The position numbers were made by a program, and so were the translations under genes. Below are positions 14,984-23,441 of a DNA stretch of 30,343 nt, piece by piece; within the stretch, counting starts at the first letter, position 1, and every line of letters begins with the position of its first letter. The stretch comes from SIG701 sp045539595 (GTDB taxonomy: Bacteria; Bacillota; Clostridia; Oscillospirales; CAG-272): the NCBI GenBank assembly GCA_045539595.1, contig JAZQFQ010000106.1:1-30343 (forward strand), written 5' to 3'. The notes beneath the pieces are model-generated. The model ran no database searches, was not told the DNA's origin, and was given only the letters and a program-made list of their open reading frames with translations.

Positions 14984-15769
14984 TTGAATAGGAGGCTTAT
15001 TAAAATAGTATTGATAATTGTCTGCATTATCGCAGGACTTGGAGCAGGTATTGGAACAGGACTTGCCGGTTTATCCGCAGCGGTGGTTATTACGCCCATG
15101 CTTATTACTTTCTGCGGATTTACAGCGTATGAGGCGGTAGGAATTGCACTGGCTTCTGATGTGTTGGCTTCGGCAGTCACGGCATACACCTATGGTAAAA
15201 ATAAAAATCTTGATATTAAAAACGGGCTTATAATGATGGCCTCTGTACTTGTATTTACGATTTTGGGGAGCTGGTTGTCCTCGCTCCTTCCCAATGCAGT
15301 CTTGGGAGGCAGTTCTTATGTTATGACATTTATTATGGGCGTTCGGTTTCTTGTAAGCCCGATCACAAAGATAACATCAAGGATGGATGAAATAGAGCCG
15401 AAAAAGAGGATTATACGCTCCCTTCTTTCGGGAATCCATATCGGCCTGTTCTGTGGATTTGTCGGTGCTGGCGGCGGTGTGCTGCTTCTGATTACACTGA
15501 CCTCTGTTCTCGGATATAGCCTGAAAACAGCAGTCGGAACAAGTACCTTTATTATGACATTTACAGCACTGACAGGGGCGGTTTCCCATGTAATCATTGG
15601 CGGTACGGTAAATGTGACAGCACTTGTGGTCTGTGTGATAGCGGCGCTGATTGGGGCAAGAGCTTCGGCGCTATTTGCGAATAAAGTGGATGCCAAAAAA
15701 CAGAACAGGGTTACAGGCGTTGCCCTGTGTGGATTAGGGGCGGTGCTGGCTCTTGTTAATTGGCTGTAA
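14984..15769 (+). CDS. TauE/SafE-family membrane exporter, start codon uncertain
   Basis: About 255-261 residues and eight hydrophobic segments, in two related halves with the family motifs GLGAGIGTGLAGLSAAVVITPML near the start and LFCGFVGAGGGVLLL in the second half. The family exports sulfite, sulfonates or related anions, or sulfur compounds in some cases. The start is odd: a perfect AGGAGG sits at 14990-14995, inside the longest frame (TTG at 14984), and the codons after it are ATT (14999), ATA (15005) and TTG (15011), with no ATG or GTG. Homologs I recall begin near this point with ATG, so a mutated start (ATG to ATT) or initiation at a rare codon is likely. It is the last gene of the phosphoesterase operon. 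Confidence 0.75.
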   Translation: MNRRLIKIVLIIVCIIAGLGAGIGTGLAGLSAAVVITPMLITFCGFTAYEAVGIALASDVLASAVTAYTYGKNKNLDIKNGLIMMASVLVFTILGSWLSSLLPNAVLGGSSYVMTFIMGVRFLVSPITKITSRMDEIEPKKRIIRSLLSGIHIGLFCGFVGAGGGVLLLITLTSVLGYSLKTAVGTSTFIMTFTALTGAVSHVIIGGTVNVTALVVCVIAALIGARASALFANKVDAKKQNRVTGVALCGLGAVLALVNWL

Positions 15770-15772
15770 AAA

Positions 15773-15826
15773 TTGAGGTTGAGTTGAGGTTCGGTTGAGA
15801 TTGGCTTGAGGTTGAATCAGCATAAT
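15773..15826 (+). promoter_or_regulatory. Four phased TTGAG sites and -10 box of the ABC operon
   Basis: TTGAG starts at 15773, 15784, 15795 and 15806, exactly 11 bp apart, with an extra off-phase copy at 15779. The -10 box CATAAT starts at 15821, 15 bp after the last site, the same distance as in both promoters at 12539-12630. No -35 is recognizable. Two regulator dimers could bind side by side. It lies immediately after the exporter stop codon. Confidence 0.85.
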
Positions 15827-15882
15827 ATAGGAACAGCGCACAACAATTATGAATTTAGGCGTTGAGGAAAGGGTGATGGCTT

Positions 15883-18705
15883 ATGCTGCAAATAAAAGGC
15901 ATATCAAAACAGTACCGGACGGGTGAGCTGGTTCAGCAGGCACTAAATGATGTCAGTCTAAATCTGCGGGATAATGAATTTGTTTCCATACTTGGTCCCA
16001 GCGGTTCAGGAAAAACTACGCTTCTGAATGTGATAGGCGGTCTTGACCGTTACGACACCGGGGAGCTGGTTATCAACGGTATTTCCACAAGAGAATATAA
16101 AGACCGTGACTGGGACGCTTACCGAAACCATACCATCGGCTTTGTGTTCCAAAGCTACAACCTGATTCCCCATCAGACAATCCTTGCCAATGTGGAGCTG
16201 GCTTTGACGATTGGTGGCATTTCCAGAAACGACCGCAAAGAGCGGGCAAGGAAAGCACTGGAGGAAGTGGGCCTGGGAGATCAGCTTCACAAAAAACCAA
16301 ACCAGATGTCCGGTGGGCAGATGCAGCGGGTGGCGATTGCCCGTGCCCTTGTGAATGACCCGGAAGTGCTTCTGGCGGACGAACCGACCGGAGCATTAGA
16401 CAGCGAAACCAGTATACAGGTCATGGAACTGTTGAAAAAGGTTGCTGAAAACCGGCTGGTTGTGATGGTAACGCACAACTCGGAGCTTGCGGAGCAGTAT
16501 TCTACAAGGATTGTGAAATTACGGGATGGAAAGATTATAGATGACAGCAATCCATTCTTGCCAGAAGAAATGTTCGAAGAGGCAGCGCATAAAAGCATGG
16601 GAAAGGCAAAAATGTCTTTCTTGACGTCCCTTTCCCTAAGTTTTAACAATCTGTGGACAAAGAAAGGGCGGACGATTCTGACCGCTTTTGCTGGTTCTAT
16701 CGGGATTATCGGCATTGCATTGATTTTGGCTTTGGCAGAAGGGGTAAACGGTTATATTTCAGATGTACAGAAAAGCACCATGACTTCCTATCCTATTACG
16801 ATTAGTTCTCAATCCGTGGATATGTCCGGGATTATGGGGACGAGAGGCGGCAGGCGGGAAAATGAGGTTTCGGCAGAGGAAAACCGTACCAGAGTTTACG
16901 CAGATTACAGTGCTATCGAATCCAGTGAGGAAATGGCGTCAAATATTAAAGAGAATAACCTGACGGCGTTTAAGGAGTATCTGGATAATCCGGAAAGTGA
17001 AATCCACCAGTATTTAGGTGAAAATGGTGTGGTGTATTCCTATGGAGCCCATTTTGGAATTTATTCTTATGATGCTGACGGAAACCTGGTGGCCTCCGAT
17101 GCGGACATAGATCAGGTCAGTGCGTCTACCCTTTCCAGTGAGGACAGTGCAGCATGGGGCGGCCCGATGGCAAATATGGAGCGGATGAATCAGGTAATGA
17201 GCGGTTCTTCCGATGCAGGGGCTGAAAATTTTTCTGAACTGATGCCATCAGCAGACGGAAAGGGAGTCAGCACGATTCTCCTTGACAGTTATGATCTGCT
17301 GTATGGGAGCTGGCCGGAAAATTACAATGAGGTTGTCCTTGTGCTGAATGAAAATAATTCAATTCCGGCAGGAACGTTATACCAGCTTGGTTTGATTACC
17401 GGGGAGGAGCATAAGGAAATTACCGAACAGATCAAAAATGGGGAAGATGCAGAGGAACGCATTTGGAACTATGAAGAAATCTGCGGACATACTTTCTATA
17501 TGGTTTTACCCTGCGACCAATATAAAAGAAACAAGGACGGCACGTTTACCTATATCGGGGATGATGTTATGCAGATAGAATCCCTTTTGGAAAACAGTGT
17601 AAATTTGAAGATTACGGGTATTATCCGTCCGGTAAAGGATGCTGAAAATGCGTCAATCCCTACTTCAGTGGCATACACGGTGGCACTGACTGATTATGTG
17701 ATAGAGCATACAGATGAAAGCGCGGTTATCCTGGCACAGGAAAAGACACCGGAAGTCAATGTACTAAACGGAATCAAGTTCAAAGCTCCTGATGATGAAG
17801 CAAAAGCCGCTGATGCAGTTATTTATATGTCAAATTTGGGGATTTCTGATAAGGCCGCTATGTACGCAAATATTCTGGCGCATCAGGAAACGGATGAATC
17901 GGAAGATCAGGAACATATCGAAGCTATGCAAGGTGCGCCTTCCATGAGTCCCAGTGAGATGGCGGCGATGGAAGGTGTGGAACGAACCGAAGAAGACGAA
18001 ATTGCGATGGCAAGGGCATTGGATGAATGGTTGGGAAACAATCCAGATCAGGAAACTTTGGTATCCGCTTATGATATATTTATTGCCGGGCCGACTTATG
18101 AAGAAAACATGAAAAAATTCGGAAAGGTAAGCCATGATGCCCCGTCTTCTATCAGCATTTATACAGACAGCTTTGAGGACAAAGAAGCAGTTTCAGACTG
18201 TATAGACCGTTACAACGAGGGAGCTGAAAAGAAGGAGCAGATTACCTATACGGATTATGTAGCGTTGCTTACCAGCTCCATTACTTCGATTGTAGATGTG
18301 ATTTCTTACGTGCTGATTGCGTTTGTTTCGGTGTCGCTGATTGTTTCCAGCATTATGATTGGAATTATCACGCACATTTCTGTATTGGAGCGTATAAAGG
18401 AAATCGGTATTTTACGGGCAATAGGTGCATCGAAACGGAATATTTCACAGGTATTCAATGCAGAAACAGTGATTGTGGGACTGCTGGCAGGAATTTTGGG
18501 TGTAGGTGTTTCCGTTCTGCTGACCATCCCGATTACTTCGGTTATCCAGAACTTATTGGGCGCTTCGGAGATTTCTGCTTCCCTCCCGGTTACGGCGGCG
18601 CTGCTCTTAATCCTGTTAAGCGTGGCGATTACAGTCATTGCAGGATGGATTCCTTCCAGAAGGGCGGCGAAGAAAGACCCGGTAGCGGCATTGCGTACAG
18701 AGTGA
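15883..18705 (+). CDS. MacB-like ABC transporter, ATPase fused to FtsX-type permease with large extracellular domain
   Basis: 940 residues, much longer than MacB (about 650). The ATPase comes first: Walker A GPSGSGKT at 38-45, Q-loop FVFQSYN, signature MSGGQMQR near 142-149, Walker B LLADEPTGALD at 163-173, H-loop VTH. The first membrane helix (about 265-286) is followed by about 500 extracellular residues and three C-terminal helices (about 800-922) with the FtsX-domain motif KEIGILRAIGASKRNI. This topology fits mechanotransmission-type ABC systems (peptide efflux, sensing or lipoprotein release) rather than importers. It is the first gene of the ABC operon and is directly downstream of four regulator sites. 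Confidence 0.92.
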   Translation: MLQIKGISKQYRTGELVQQALNDVSLNLRDNEFVSILGPSGSGKTTLLNVIGGLDRYDTGELVINGISTREYKDRDWDAYRNHTIGFVFQSYNLIPHQTILANVELALTIGGISRNDRKERARKALEEVGLGDQLHKKPNQMSGGQMQRVAIARALVNDPEVLLADEPTGALDSETSIQVMELLKKVAENRLVVMVTHNSELAEQYSTRIVKLRDGKIIDDSNPFLPEEMFEEAAHKSMGKAKMSFLTSLSLSFNNLWTKKGRTILTAFAGSIGIIGIALILALAEGVNGYISDVQKSTMTSYPITISSQSVDMSGIMGTRGGRRENEVSAEENRTRVYADYSAIESSEEMASNIKENNLTAFKEYLDNPESEIHQYLGENGVVYSYGAHFGIYSYDADGNLVASDADIDQVSASTLSSEDSAAWGGPMANMERMNQVMSGSSDAGAENFSELMPSADGKGVSTILLDSYDLLYGSWPENYNEVVLVLNENNSIPAGTLYQLGLITGEEHKEITEQIKNGEDAEERIWNYEEICGHTFYMVLPCDQYKRNKDGTFTYIGDDVMQIESLLENSVNLKITGIIRPVKDAENASIPTSVAYTVALTDYVIEHTDESAVILAQEKTPEVNVLNGIKFKAPDDEAKAADAVIYMSNLGISDKAAMYANILAHQETDESEDQEHIEAMQGAPSMSPSEMAAMEGVERTEEDEIAMARALDEWLGNNPDQETLVSAYDIFIAGPTYEENMKKFGKVSHDAPSSISIYTDSFEDKEAVSDCIDRYNEGAEKKEQITYTDYVALLTSSITSIVDVISYVLIAFVSVSLIVSSIMIGIITHISVLERIKEIGILRAIGASKRNISQVFNAETVIVGLLAGILGVGVSVLLTIPITSVIQNLLGASEISASLPVTAALLLILLSVAITVIAGWIPSRRAAKKDPVAALRTE

Positions 18706-18721
18706 CAACGAGGAGGTTTTT

Positions 18722-20485
18722 ATGCTTAAAATATTAAAATACATGAACCGACGTGACTGGCTGTTTGTCTTATGCTCCCTTGTCTTTATCGTCTGCGGGG
18801 TAGGGCTGGATTTGCGGCTGCCGGATTACATGAGGGAGATTACCACTTTGGTACAGACACCCGGCAGTGAGATGGGCGAGGTTTTGTCTGCAGGAGGTTC
18901 CATGCTGCTGTGTGCGTTGGGGAGCCTTGTGACGGCTTTTATTGTAGGGTTCTTTGTGGCGCAGATTGCGGCGGGGCTTGCCATGCGTCTGCGGGAGGCA
19001 GTTTATAATAAGACGATGGATTTTTCAATGGAGGAAATCGGGAAATTTTCCACGGCCAGTCTGATTACACGTACTACCAATGATATTCAGCAGATTCAGA
19101 TGTTTGTGGCATTAGGGCTGCAGGCAATGATGAAAGCGCCGATTCTGGCGGTATGGGCAATCTTGAAAATAGCCGGGAAAAGCTGGCAGTGGACGGCTAT
19201 CACGGGAGGTGCAGTTGCAATCCTTACGGTCATGCTTGGCACGGTGATCGCCCTGGTGCTTCCTAAATTTAAGAATATGCAGAAACTTACGGATAACCTG
19301 AACCGTGTGGCAAGGGAAAATCTCACAGGTATCCGTGTGGTGCGGGCCTATAATGCGGAGGGGTATCAGGAAAAAAAATTTGAGGGTGCAAACGAAGAAC
19401 TGACAAGGACGAACCTGTTTACCAGCAGAACCATGTCCGTGTTGTTCCCAGGCATGACATTGATTATGTCCGGCCTGACGCTGGCTATTTATTGGGTGGG
19501 CGTATATATTATCAATGAGGCGGCGGTTACAGACCGGCTCGGCATCTTCTCGGATATGGTGGTATTTTCCTCCTATGCCATGCAGATCATTATGGCATTT
19601 ATGATGCTTGTTATGACCTTTATCGTGTTGCCGAGGGCTGTTGTGTCGGCGAAACGTATCAATGAAGTGCTTAATACGGAGATCAAAATAAAGGATGGTA
19701 AAATCAGCGGTTCCGAGTTATTCGAACAGGGGGAAATTGAATTTAGGCACGTATCATTCCGCTACCCGGATGCAGAGGAAGCTATTCTCACAGACATCAA
19801 TTTTACCGTCCATCGGGGAGAGACGGTGGCATTCATAGGTTCTTCCGGAAGCGGGAAAAGTACCCTGATTAACCTGGTTCCCCGTTTTTATGATGTGACC
19901 GAAGGGGAAATCTGTATTGACGGGATTAACATTAAAGAATATACCCAGGAGGCCCTTCACAGGAAATTGGGATATGTCTCACAGCGGGCCGTTATGTTCA
20001 GGGGAAGTGTGCTGTCAAATGTGACGTATGGAGAAAATGGGCGTCAGAGTGTGGATGAAGAATTGCTTTGGAAATCCATAGAAATTGCACAGGCAGATGA
20101 TTTTGTCCAAGGTATGGAAAATGGTTATCACACGGCGGTTGCACAGGGCGGAACAAATCTGTCCGGCGGGCAGAAACAGCGGCTTGCCATAGCAAGAGCC
20201 ATTTACTGCAGGCCGGAAATCTACATTTTTGATGATTCTTTTTCTGCGCTGGATTATAAGACAGACCGGGTTCTTCGGAAAATGCTGAAACAGGAAACCG
20301 GAACGGCTACGACTTTGATTGTGGCACAGCGTATCGGTACGATAATGGATGCTGACAAGATTATTGTGTTGGATGAAGGAAAGATTGTGGGGATTGGCAG
20401 GCATAAGGAACTTTTGAAAAGTTGCCCTGTCTACCGTGAAATTGCAGAGTCACAGCTATCAAAGGAGGAATTGGAAAGTGCCTGA
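18722..20485 (+). CDS. Heterodimeric ABC exporter half, degenerate Walker B
   Basis: 587 residues: six-helix membrane domain (about 1-310), then the ATPase with Walker A GSSGSGKST near 373-381 and canonical signature LSGGQKQR. The Walker B end reads IYIFDDSFSALD, with Asp where the catalytic Glu normally sits. The next gene has the opposite pattern (normal Glu, altered signature). This is the known split of heterodimeric exporters such as TM287/288, LmrCD and BmrCD, so the two form one transporter with one working ATP site. Substrates of such pairs are usually drugs, peptides or lipids. GAGGAGG precedes the ATG. It overlaps the partner gene by eight bases. Confidence 0.93.
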   Translation: MLKILKYMNRRDWLFVLCSLVFIVCGVGLDLRLPDYMREITTLVQTPGSEMGEVLSAGGSMLLCALGSLVTAFIVGFFVAQIAAGLAMRLREAVYNKTMDFSMEEIGKFSTASLITRTTNDIQQIQMFVALGLQAMMKAPILAVWAILKIAGKSWQWTAITGGAVAILTVMLGTVIALVLPKFKNMQKLTDNLNRVARENLTGIRVVRAYNAEGYQEKKFEGANEELTRTNLFTSRTMSVLFPGMTLIMSGLTLAIYWVGVYIINEAAVTDRLGIFSDMVVFSSYAMQIIMAFMMLVMTFIVLPRAVVSAKRINEVLNTEIKIKDGKISGSELFEQGEIEFRHVSFRYPDAEEAILTDINFTVHRGETVAFIGSSGSGKSTLINLVPRFYDVTEGEICIDGINIKEYTQEALHRKLGYVSQRAVMFRGSVLSNVTYGENGRQSVDEELLWKSIEIAQADDFVQGMENGYHTAVAQGGTNLSGGQKQRLAIARAIYCRPEIYIFDDSFSALDYKTDRVLRKMLKQETGTATTLIVAQRIGTIMDADKIIVLDEGKIVGIGRHKELLKSCPVYREIAESQLSKEELESA

Positions 20486-22316
20486 ACAGAAAAATGAGAT
20501 GCCAAAAACCAATGGTTCCGGACGCAGTTTTGGTCCGGGAAACAGAAAAATGGGTGGCGGGGAAAAGGCAAAGGATTTCAGCGGTTCCCTGAAAAAATTG
20601 TTTGCCTATTGCGGCAGATACCTTCCTGCGATAGTTTTTGCTATGGTGCTTGCGGTTACTGGCTCCATACTGAATCTGATCGGTCCGGGGAAAGTGGCAG
20701 ATATGACAAACCTGATGACAGAAGGGCTGATGACAGGGATTGATGTGGAGGCGGTAGTGGAGATTGCCGTTCTGCTTGCGGCGTTGTACGGTCTGGGCTG
20801 GTTGTTCAGTCTGATCCAGGGTATGGTGATGGCAACTATAACGCAGAAAGTTTCAAAATCTTTGCGGACAGAAATTTCACAGAAGATGAACCGCCTGCCG
20901 TTAAAATATTTTGACGGGACCAGTACGGGAAATATCCTGTCCCGTGTGACAAATGATGTGGACACCATCGGGCAGACACTGAACCAGAGTATTGGGACAC
21001 TGGTGACGGCTTCGGCTATGTTTGTCGGCTCTTTGGTTATGATGTTTTATACCAACTGGATTATGGCGGTTTCTGCTATCTTAGCTGCCTTTTCAGGATT
21101 TGGTCTGATGATGCTTATCATTTCCCGGTCGCAGAAATATTTTAAGCAGCAGCAACAGGAGCTTGGTACGCTGAATGGGCATATAGAGGAAACCTATTCC
21201 GGCCATAATGTGGTGAAGGCATATAACGGTGAGAAAGCGGCAAAAAAAGAATTTCACGAAATGAACCAGCGGTTATATAACTCCGCATGGAAAAGCCAGT
21301 TTATGTCCGGGCTGATGCAGCCGCTCATTGCTTTTGTGGGAAACCTTGGGTATGTGGTGCTCTGTGTGGTCGGTGCGGTTCTGACATTGAACGGCACGAT
21401 TTCATTCAGCGTGATTGTGGCGTTTATGCTGTATGTCCGTCTCTTTACGCAGCCTCTTTCACAGCTTGCACAGGCAGCCACCAGTTTACAGTCTGCGGCG
21501 GCAGCCAGTGAGCGTGTGTTTGAATTTTTAGGGGAAGAAGAACTGGCGGATGAAAGCGGGAAATCCGTTCATTTGGCAGAGGTGGATGGGAATGTGGAAT
21601 TTGAACATATCCGTTTTGGGTATAACGAAAATAAAACCATTATCCATGACTTTTCAGCTTCCGTAAAAGCCGGACAGAAAATTGCCATTGTAGGGCCTAC
21701 CGGGGCGGGAAAGACCACGATGGTAAATCTCCTGATGCGGTTTTATGAGGCACAGGGCGGGGAAATTAGGATTGACGGCACGCCGATTCAGTCACTTACC
21801 CGTGAAAATGTCCACAACCTGTTCTGTATGGTTTTACAGGACACATGGCTATTCGAGGGGACAATCCGGGAGAATATTGTCTATTCCAAAGAGGGCGTTA
21901 CGGATGAACAAATGATAGCAGCGTGCAGAGCGGTGGGATTACACCATTTTATCAAAACGCTTCCCAAAGGGTATGATACCGTATTGAATGATAATGCCAG
22001 CCTGTCCGCAGGGCAGCGGCAGCTTGTCACGATTGCGAGGGCCATGATAGAAAATGCGCCCATGCTGATTCTGGATGAGGCCACAAGCTCCGTGGACACC
22101 CGGACGGAAATTTTGATCCAGAACGCAATGGATAAGCTGATGGCAGGACGCACCTCCTTTGTGATTGCACACCGTCTGTCCACGATTAAAAATGCAGATT
22201 TGATTCTGGTTATGAAGGACGGGGATATTGTGGAAAGTGGGAATCATTCAGAATTGTTGGCGAAGGGAGGTTTTTATGCAGAACTTTACAACAGCCAGTT
22301 TGAAAGGGCATCGTGA
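20478..22316 (+). CDS. Heterodimeric ABC exporter half, canonical Walker B
   Basis: 612 residues from a GTG at 20478, chosen because AAAGGAGG lies nine bases upstream; the frame is open further back inside the previous gene. A Gly/Lys-rich N-terminal extension of about 35 residues precedes six membrane helices. ATPase: Walker A GPTGAGKTT, Q-loop VLQDTWLFEGT, signature altered to LSAGQRQL, Walker B LILDEATSSVD with the catalytic Glu, and H-loop AHRLST. It complements the previous gene in the composite ATP sites. The sirtuin gene begins inside its 3' end. Confidence 0.93.
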   Translation: MPEQKNEMPKTNGSGRSFGPGNRKMGGGEKAKDFSGSLKKLFAYCGRYLPAIVFAMVLAVTGSILNLIGPGKVADMTNLMTEGLMTGIDVEAVVEIAVLLAALYGLGWLFSLIQGMVMATITQKVSKSLRTEISQKMNRLPLKYFDGTSTGNILSRVTNDVDTIGQTLNQSIGTLVTASAMFVGSLVMMFYTNWIMAVSAILAAFSGFGLMMLIISRSQKYFKQQQQELGTLNGHIEETYSGHNVVKAYNGEKAAKKEFHEMNQRLYNSAWKSQFMSGLMQPLIAFVGNLGYVVLCVVGAVLTLNGTISFSVIVAFMLYVRLFTQPLSQLAQAATSLQSAAAASERVFEFLGEEELADESGKSVHLAEVDGNVEFEHIRFGYNENKTIIHDFSASVKAGQKIAIVGPTGAGKTTMVNLLMRFYEAQGGEIRIDGTPIQSLTRENVHNLFCMVLQDTWLFEGTIRENIVYSKEGVTDEQMIAACRAVGLHHFIKTLPKGYDTVLNDNASLSAGQRQLVTIARAMIENAPMLILDEATSSVDTRTEILIQNAMDKLMAGRTSFVIAHRLSTIKNADLILVMKDGDIVESGNHSELLAKGGFYAELYNSQFERAS

Positions 22317-22614
22317 TATAGAGGAACAGATTTTACGATTGCAGAATTATATTAATGGCAGCCGTTACACGGTTGCCATAACCGGTGCAGGGATTTCCAT
22401 GGCAGCGGGGATTATGGATTTTGCACATATGAATTTTCCTTTAGTCCTGCAGATGAGTTCTTCGGCGGTGCTGAAAAGTGCGCCGAATCATTATTACAAT
22501 ACGGCAAGGAAAGCCTTTTTGGATGCAATGTTTGAGAACGGGCCGAGTGTTGCCCACAAGAAACTGGCAGCCCTTATTTTTTATATATTCACTTTACAAA
22601 CCGCTATGCCATAG
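22276..22614 (+). pseudogene. Sirtuin (SIR2-family deacylase), truncated by a junction
   Basis: From an ATG at 22276 (GGGAGG upstream, overlapping the ABC gene by 41 bases) the product has the NAD-binding start RYTVAITGAGISMAAGIMDF, then ARKAFLDAMFENGPSVAHKKLAALI, matching the first about 100 residues of SIR2 proteins. Homology ends at about 22578. The remaining residues are nonsense up to a stop at 22614. The catalytic His and the zinc Cys pairs are missing, so it is very unlikely to be active. The break coincides with the end of the AT-rich cargo block. Confidence 0.78.
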
Positions 22615-23441
22615 CTCGTTTCCTTCTTCTGCATAAACTCGGTTGGAATCTTATGCATATACTGCTTATTCAGCGCAGAGCTGCCAAGGTAGGCTTCTAT
22701 ATTGCTGACGGGCAGGACACACCAATCGCTGTCATAAGGCTTGTTTGCGATATAGTATTCCGCTATGGTGGTCAGTACGTTCAGCGGAACGCCGAAGGGT
22801 TGGATGCTTTCGATGTATGCCATCTGCTCGTATGTGAGCTTTACCGCCTCGCGTCGCAGAGCACCAAGCTCCAAAGCATCGGCAATGGCGGCATCGAAGG
22901 ACAAAGCCCACTCCGCGCGAGTCGTTCCCGTGAAGATCGGCACTTGGTACTGCTTGACCTTGTTGCTCCATTCGTCCTCCCATTGCTTGGTTCGTTCCGC
23001 AAGACAATGGATGTGCTTGTTGACCTTGGTTCTGTTTGCAGATATAAAATCCGCGATGGCGTGAATGTGGCGATAATACCACCCTGCGCCGTCCTCATTC
23101 ACAAGCTCGGGAAACTCCTCGTGATATTCGGGAAAGCTGACCTTGAATTGCCATTCCGCATTTGGAGTGGCATTTTTCTTTTTGTCGGGCATACTGCACC
23201 ACGCACAGAGAGCGCGTCGGGCGTACTCGATACGTTCACGCGGATCTCCGTCCTTCAAAGATCCATCGGCATTGTGAAACAGATACCCACGGGCGAGTAT
23301 GGTGAAAATACGGGCAAAGCCCTTGAAATCCTTGATCATTTCGGTGGTGAATCTGCCGAGGAAGGTGGTGTCCTTGCCGTTTGATACGGTATAGGTCGGC
23401 TGACCGATATAGGCTTTATATTCATTCCATTCGTTGGTCAC
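22581..23441 (-). CDS. Unknown protein coupled to the RdRP-like polymerase
   Basis: 286 residues from a GTG at 23441. AAAGGAGG sits just upstream and the start overlaps the polymerase stop by four bases (GTGA), so both come from one message and are translationally coupled. I do not recognize the family. The composition is soluble, with many Trp and Tyr (for example DGAGWYYRHIHAIADF) and a charged helical middle (about 120-170). It has no signal, membrane helix or obvious metal motif beyond scattered His/Cys (HIHCLAER). The end (YGIAVCKVNI) lies right at the cargo junction, so the C-terminus may have been clipped or rewritten. Its stable pairing suggests an accessory subunit; that is inference. 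Confidence 0.75.
   Translation of the reverse strand: MTNEWNEYKAYIGQPTYTVSNGKDTTFLGRFTTEMIKDFKGFARIFTILARGYLFHNADGSLKDGDPRERIEYARRALCAWCSMPDKKKNATPNAEWQFKVSFPEYHEEFPELVNEDGAGWYYRHIHAIADFISANRTKVNKHIHCLAERTKQWEDEWSNKVKQYQVPIFTGTTRAEWALSFDAAIADALELGALRREAVKLTYEQMAYIESIQPFGVPLNVLTTIAEYYIANKPYDSDWCVLPVSNIEAYLGSSALNKQYMHKIPTEFMQKKETSYGIAVCKVNI

Larger units (their letters stand above)
8640..22580. mobile_element. Cargo block of foreign composition (nested insertion)
   Basis: Between the recombinase fragments and the truncated sirtuin, the genes use A/T-richer codons (AAA, GAA, GGA, ATA) than both the backbone and the mobilization core, consistent with a Lachnospiraceae-like source. Both edges cut genes: a recombinase on the left, a sirtuin on the right. 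Terminal inverted repeats were not seen, so how it entered is unknown. It carries a complete self-contained regulon. Confidence 0.6.
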
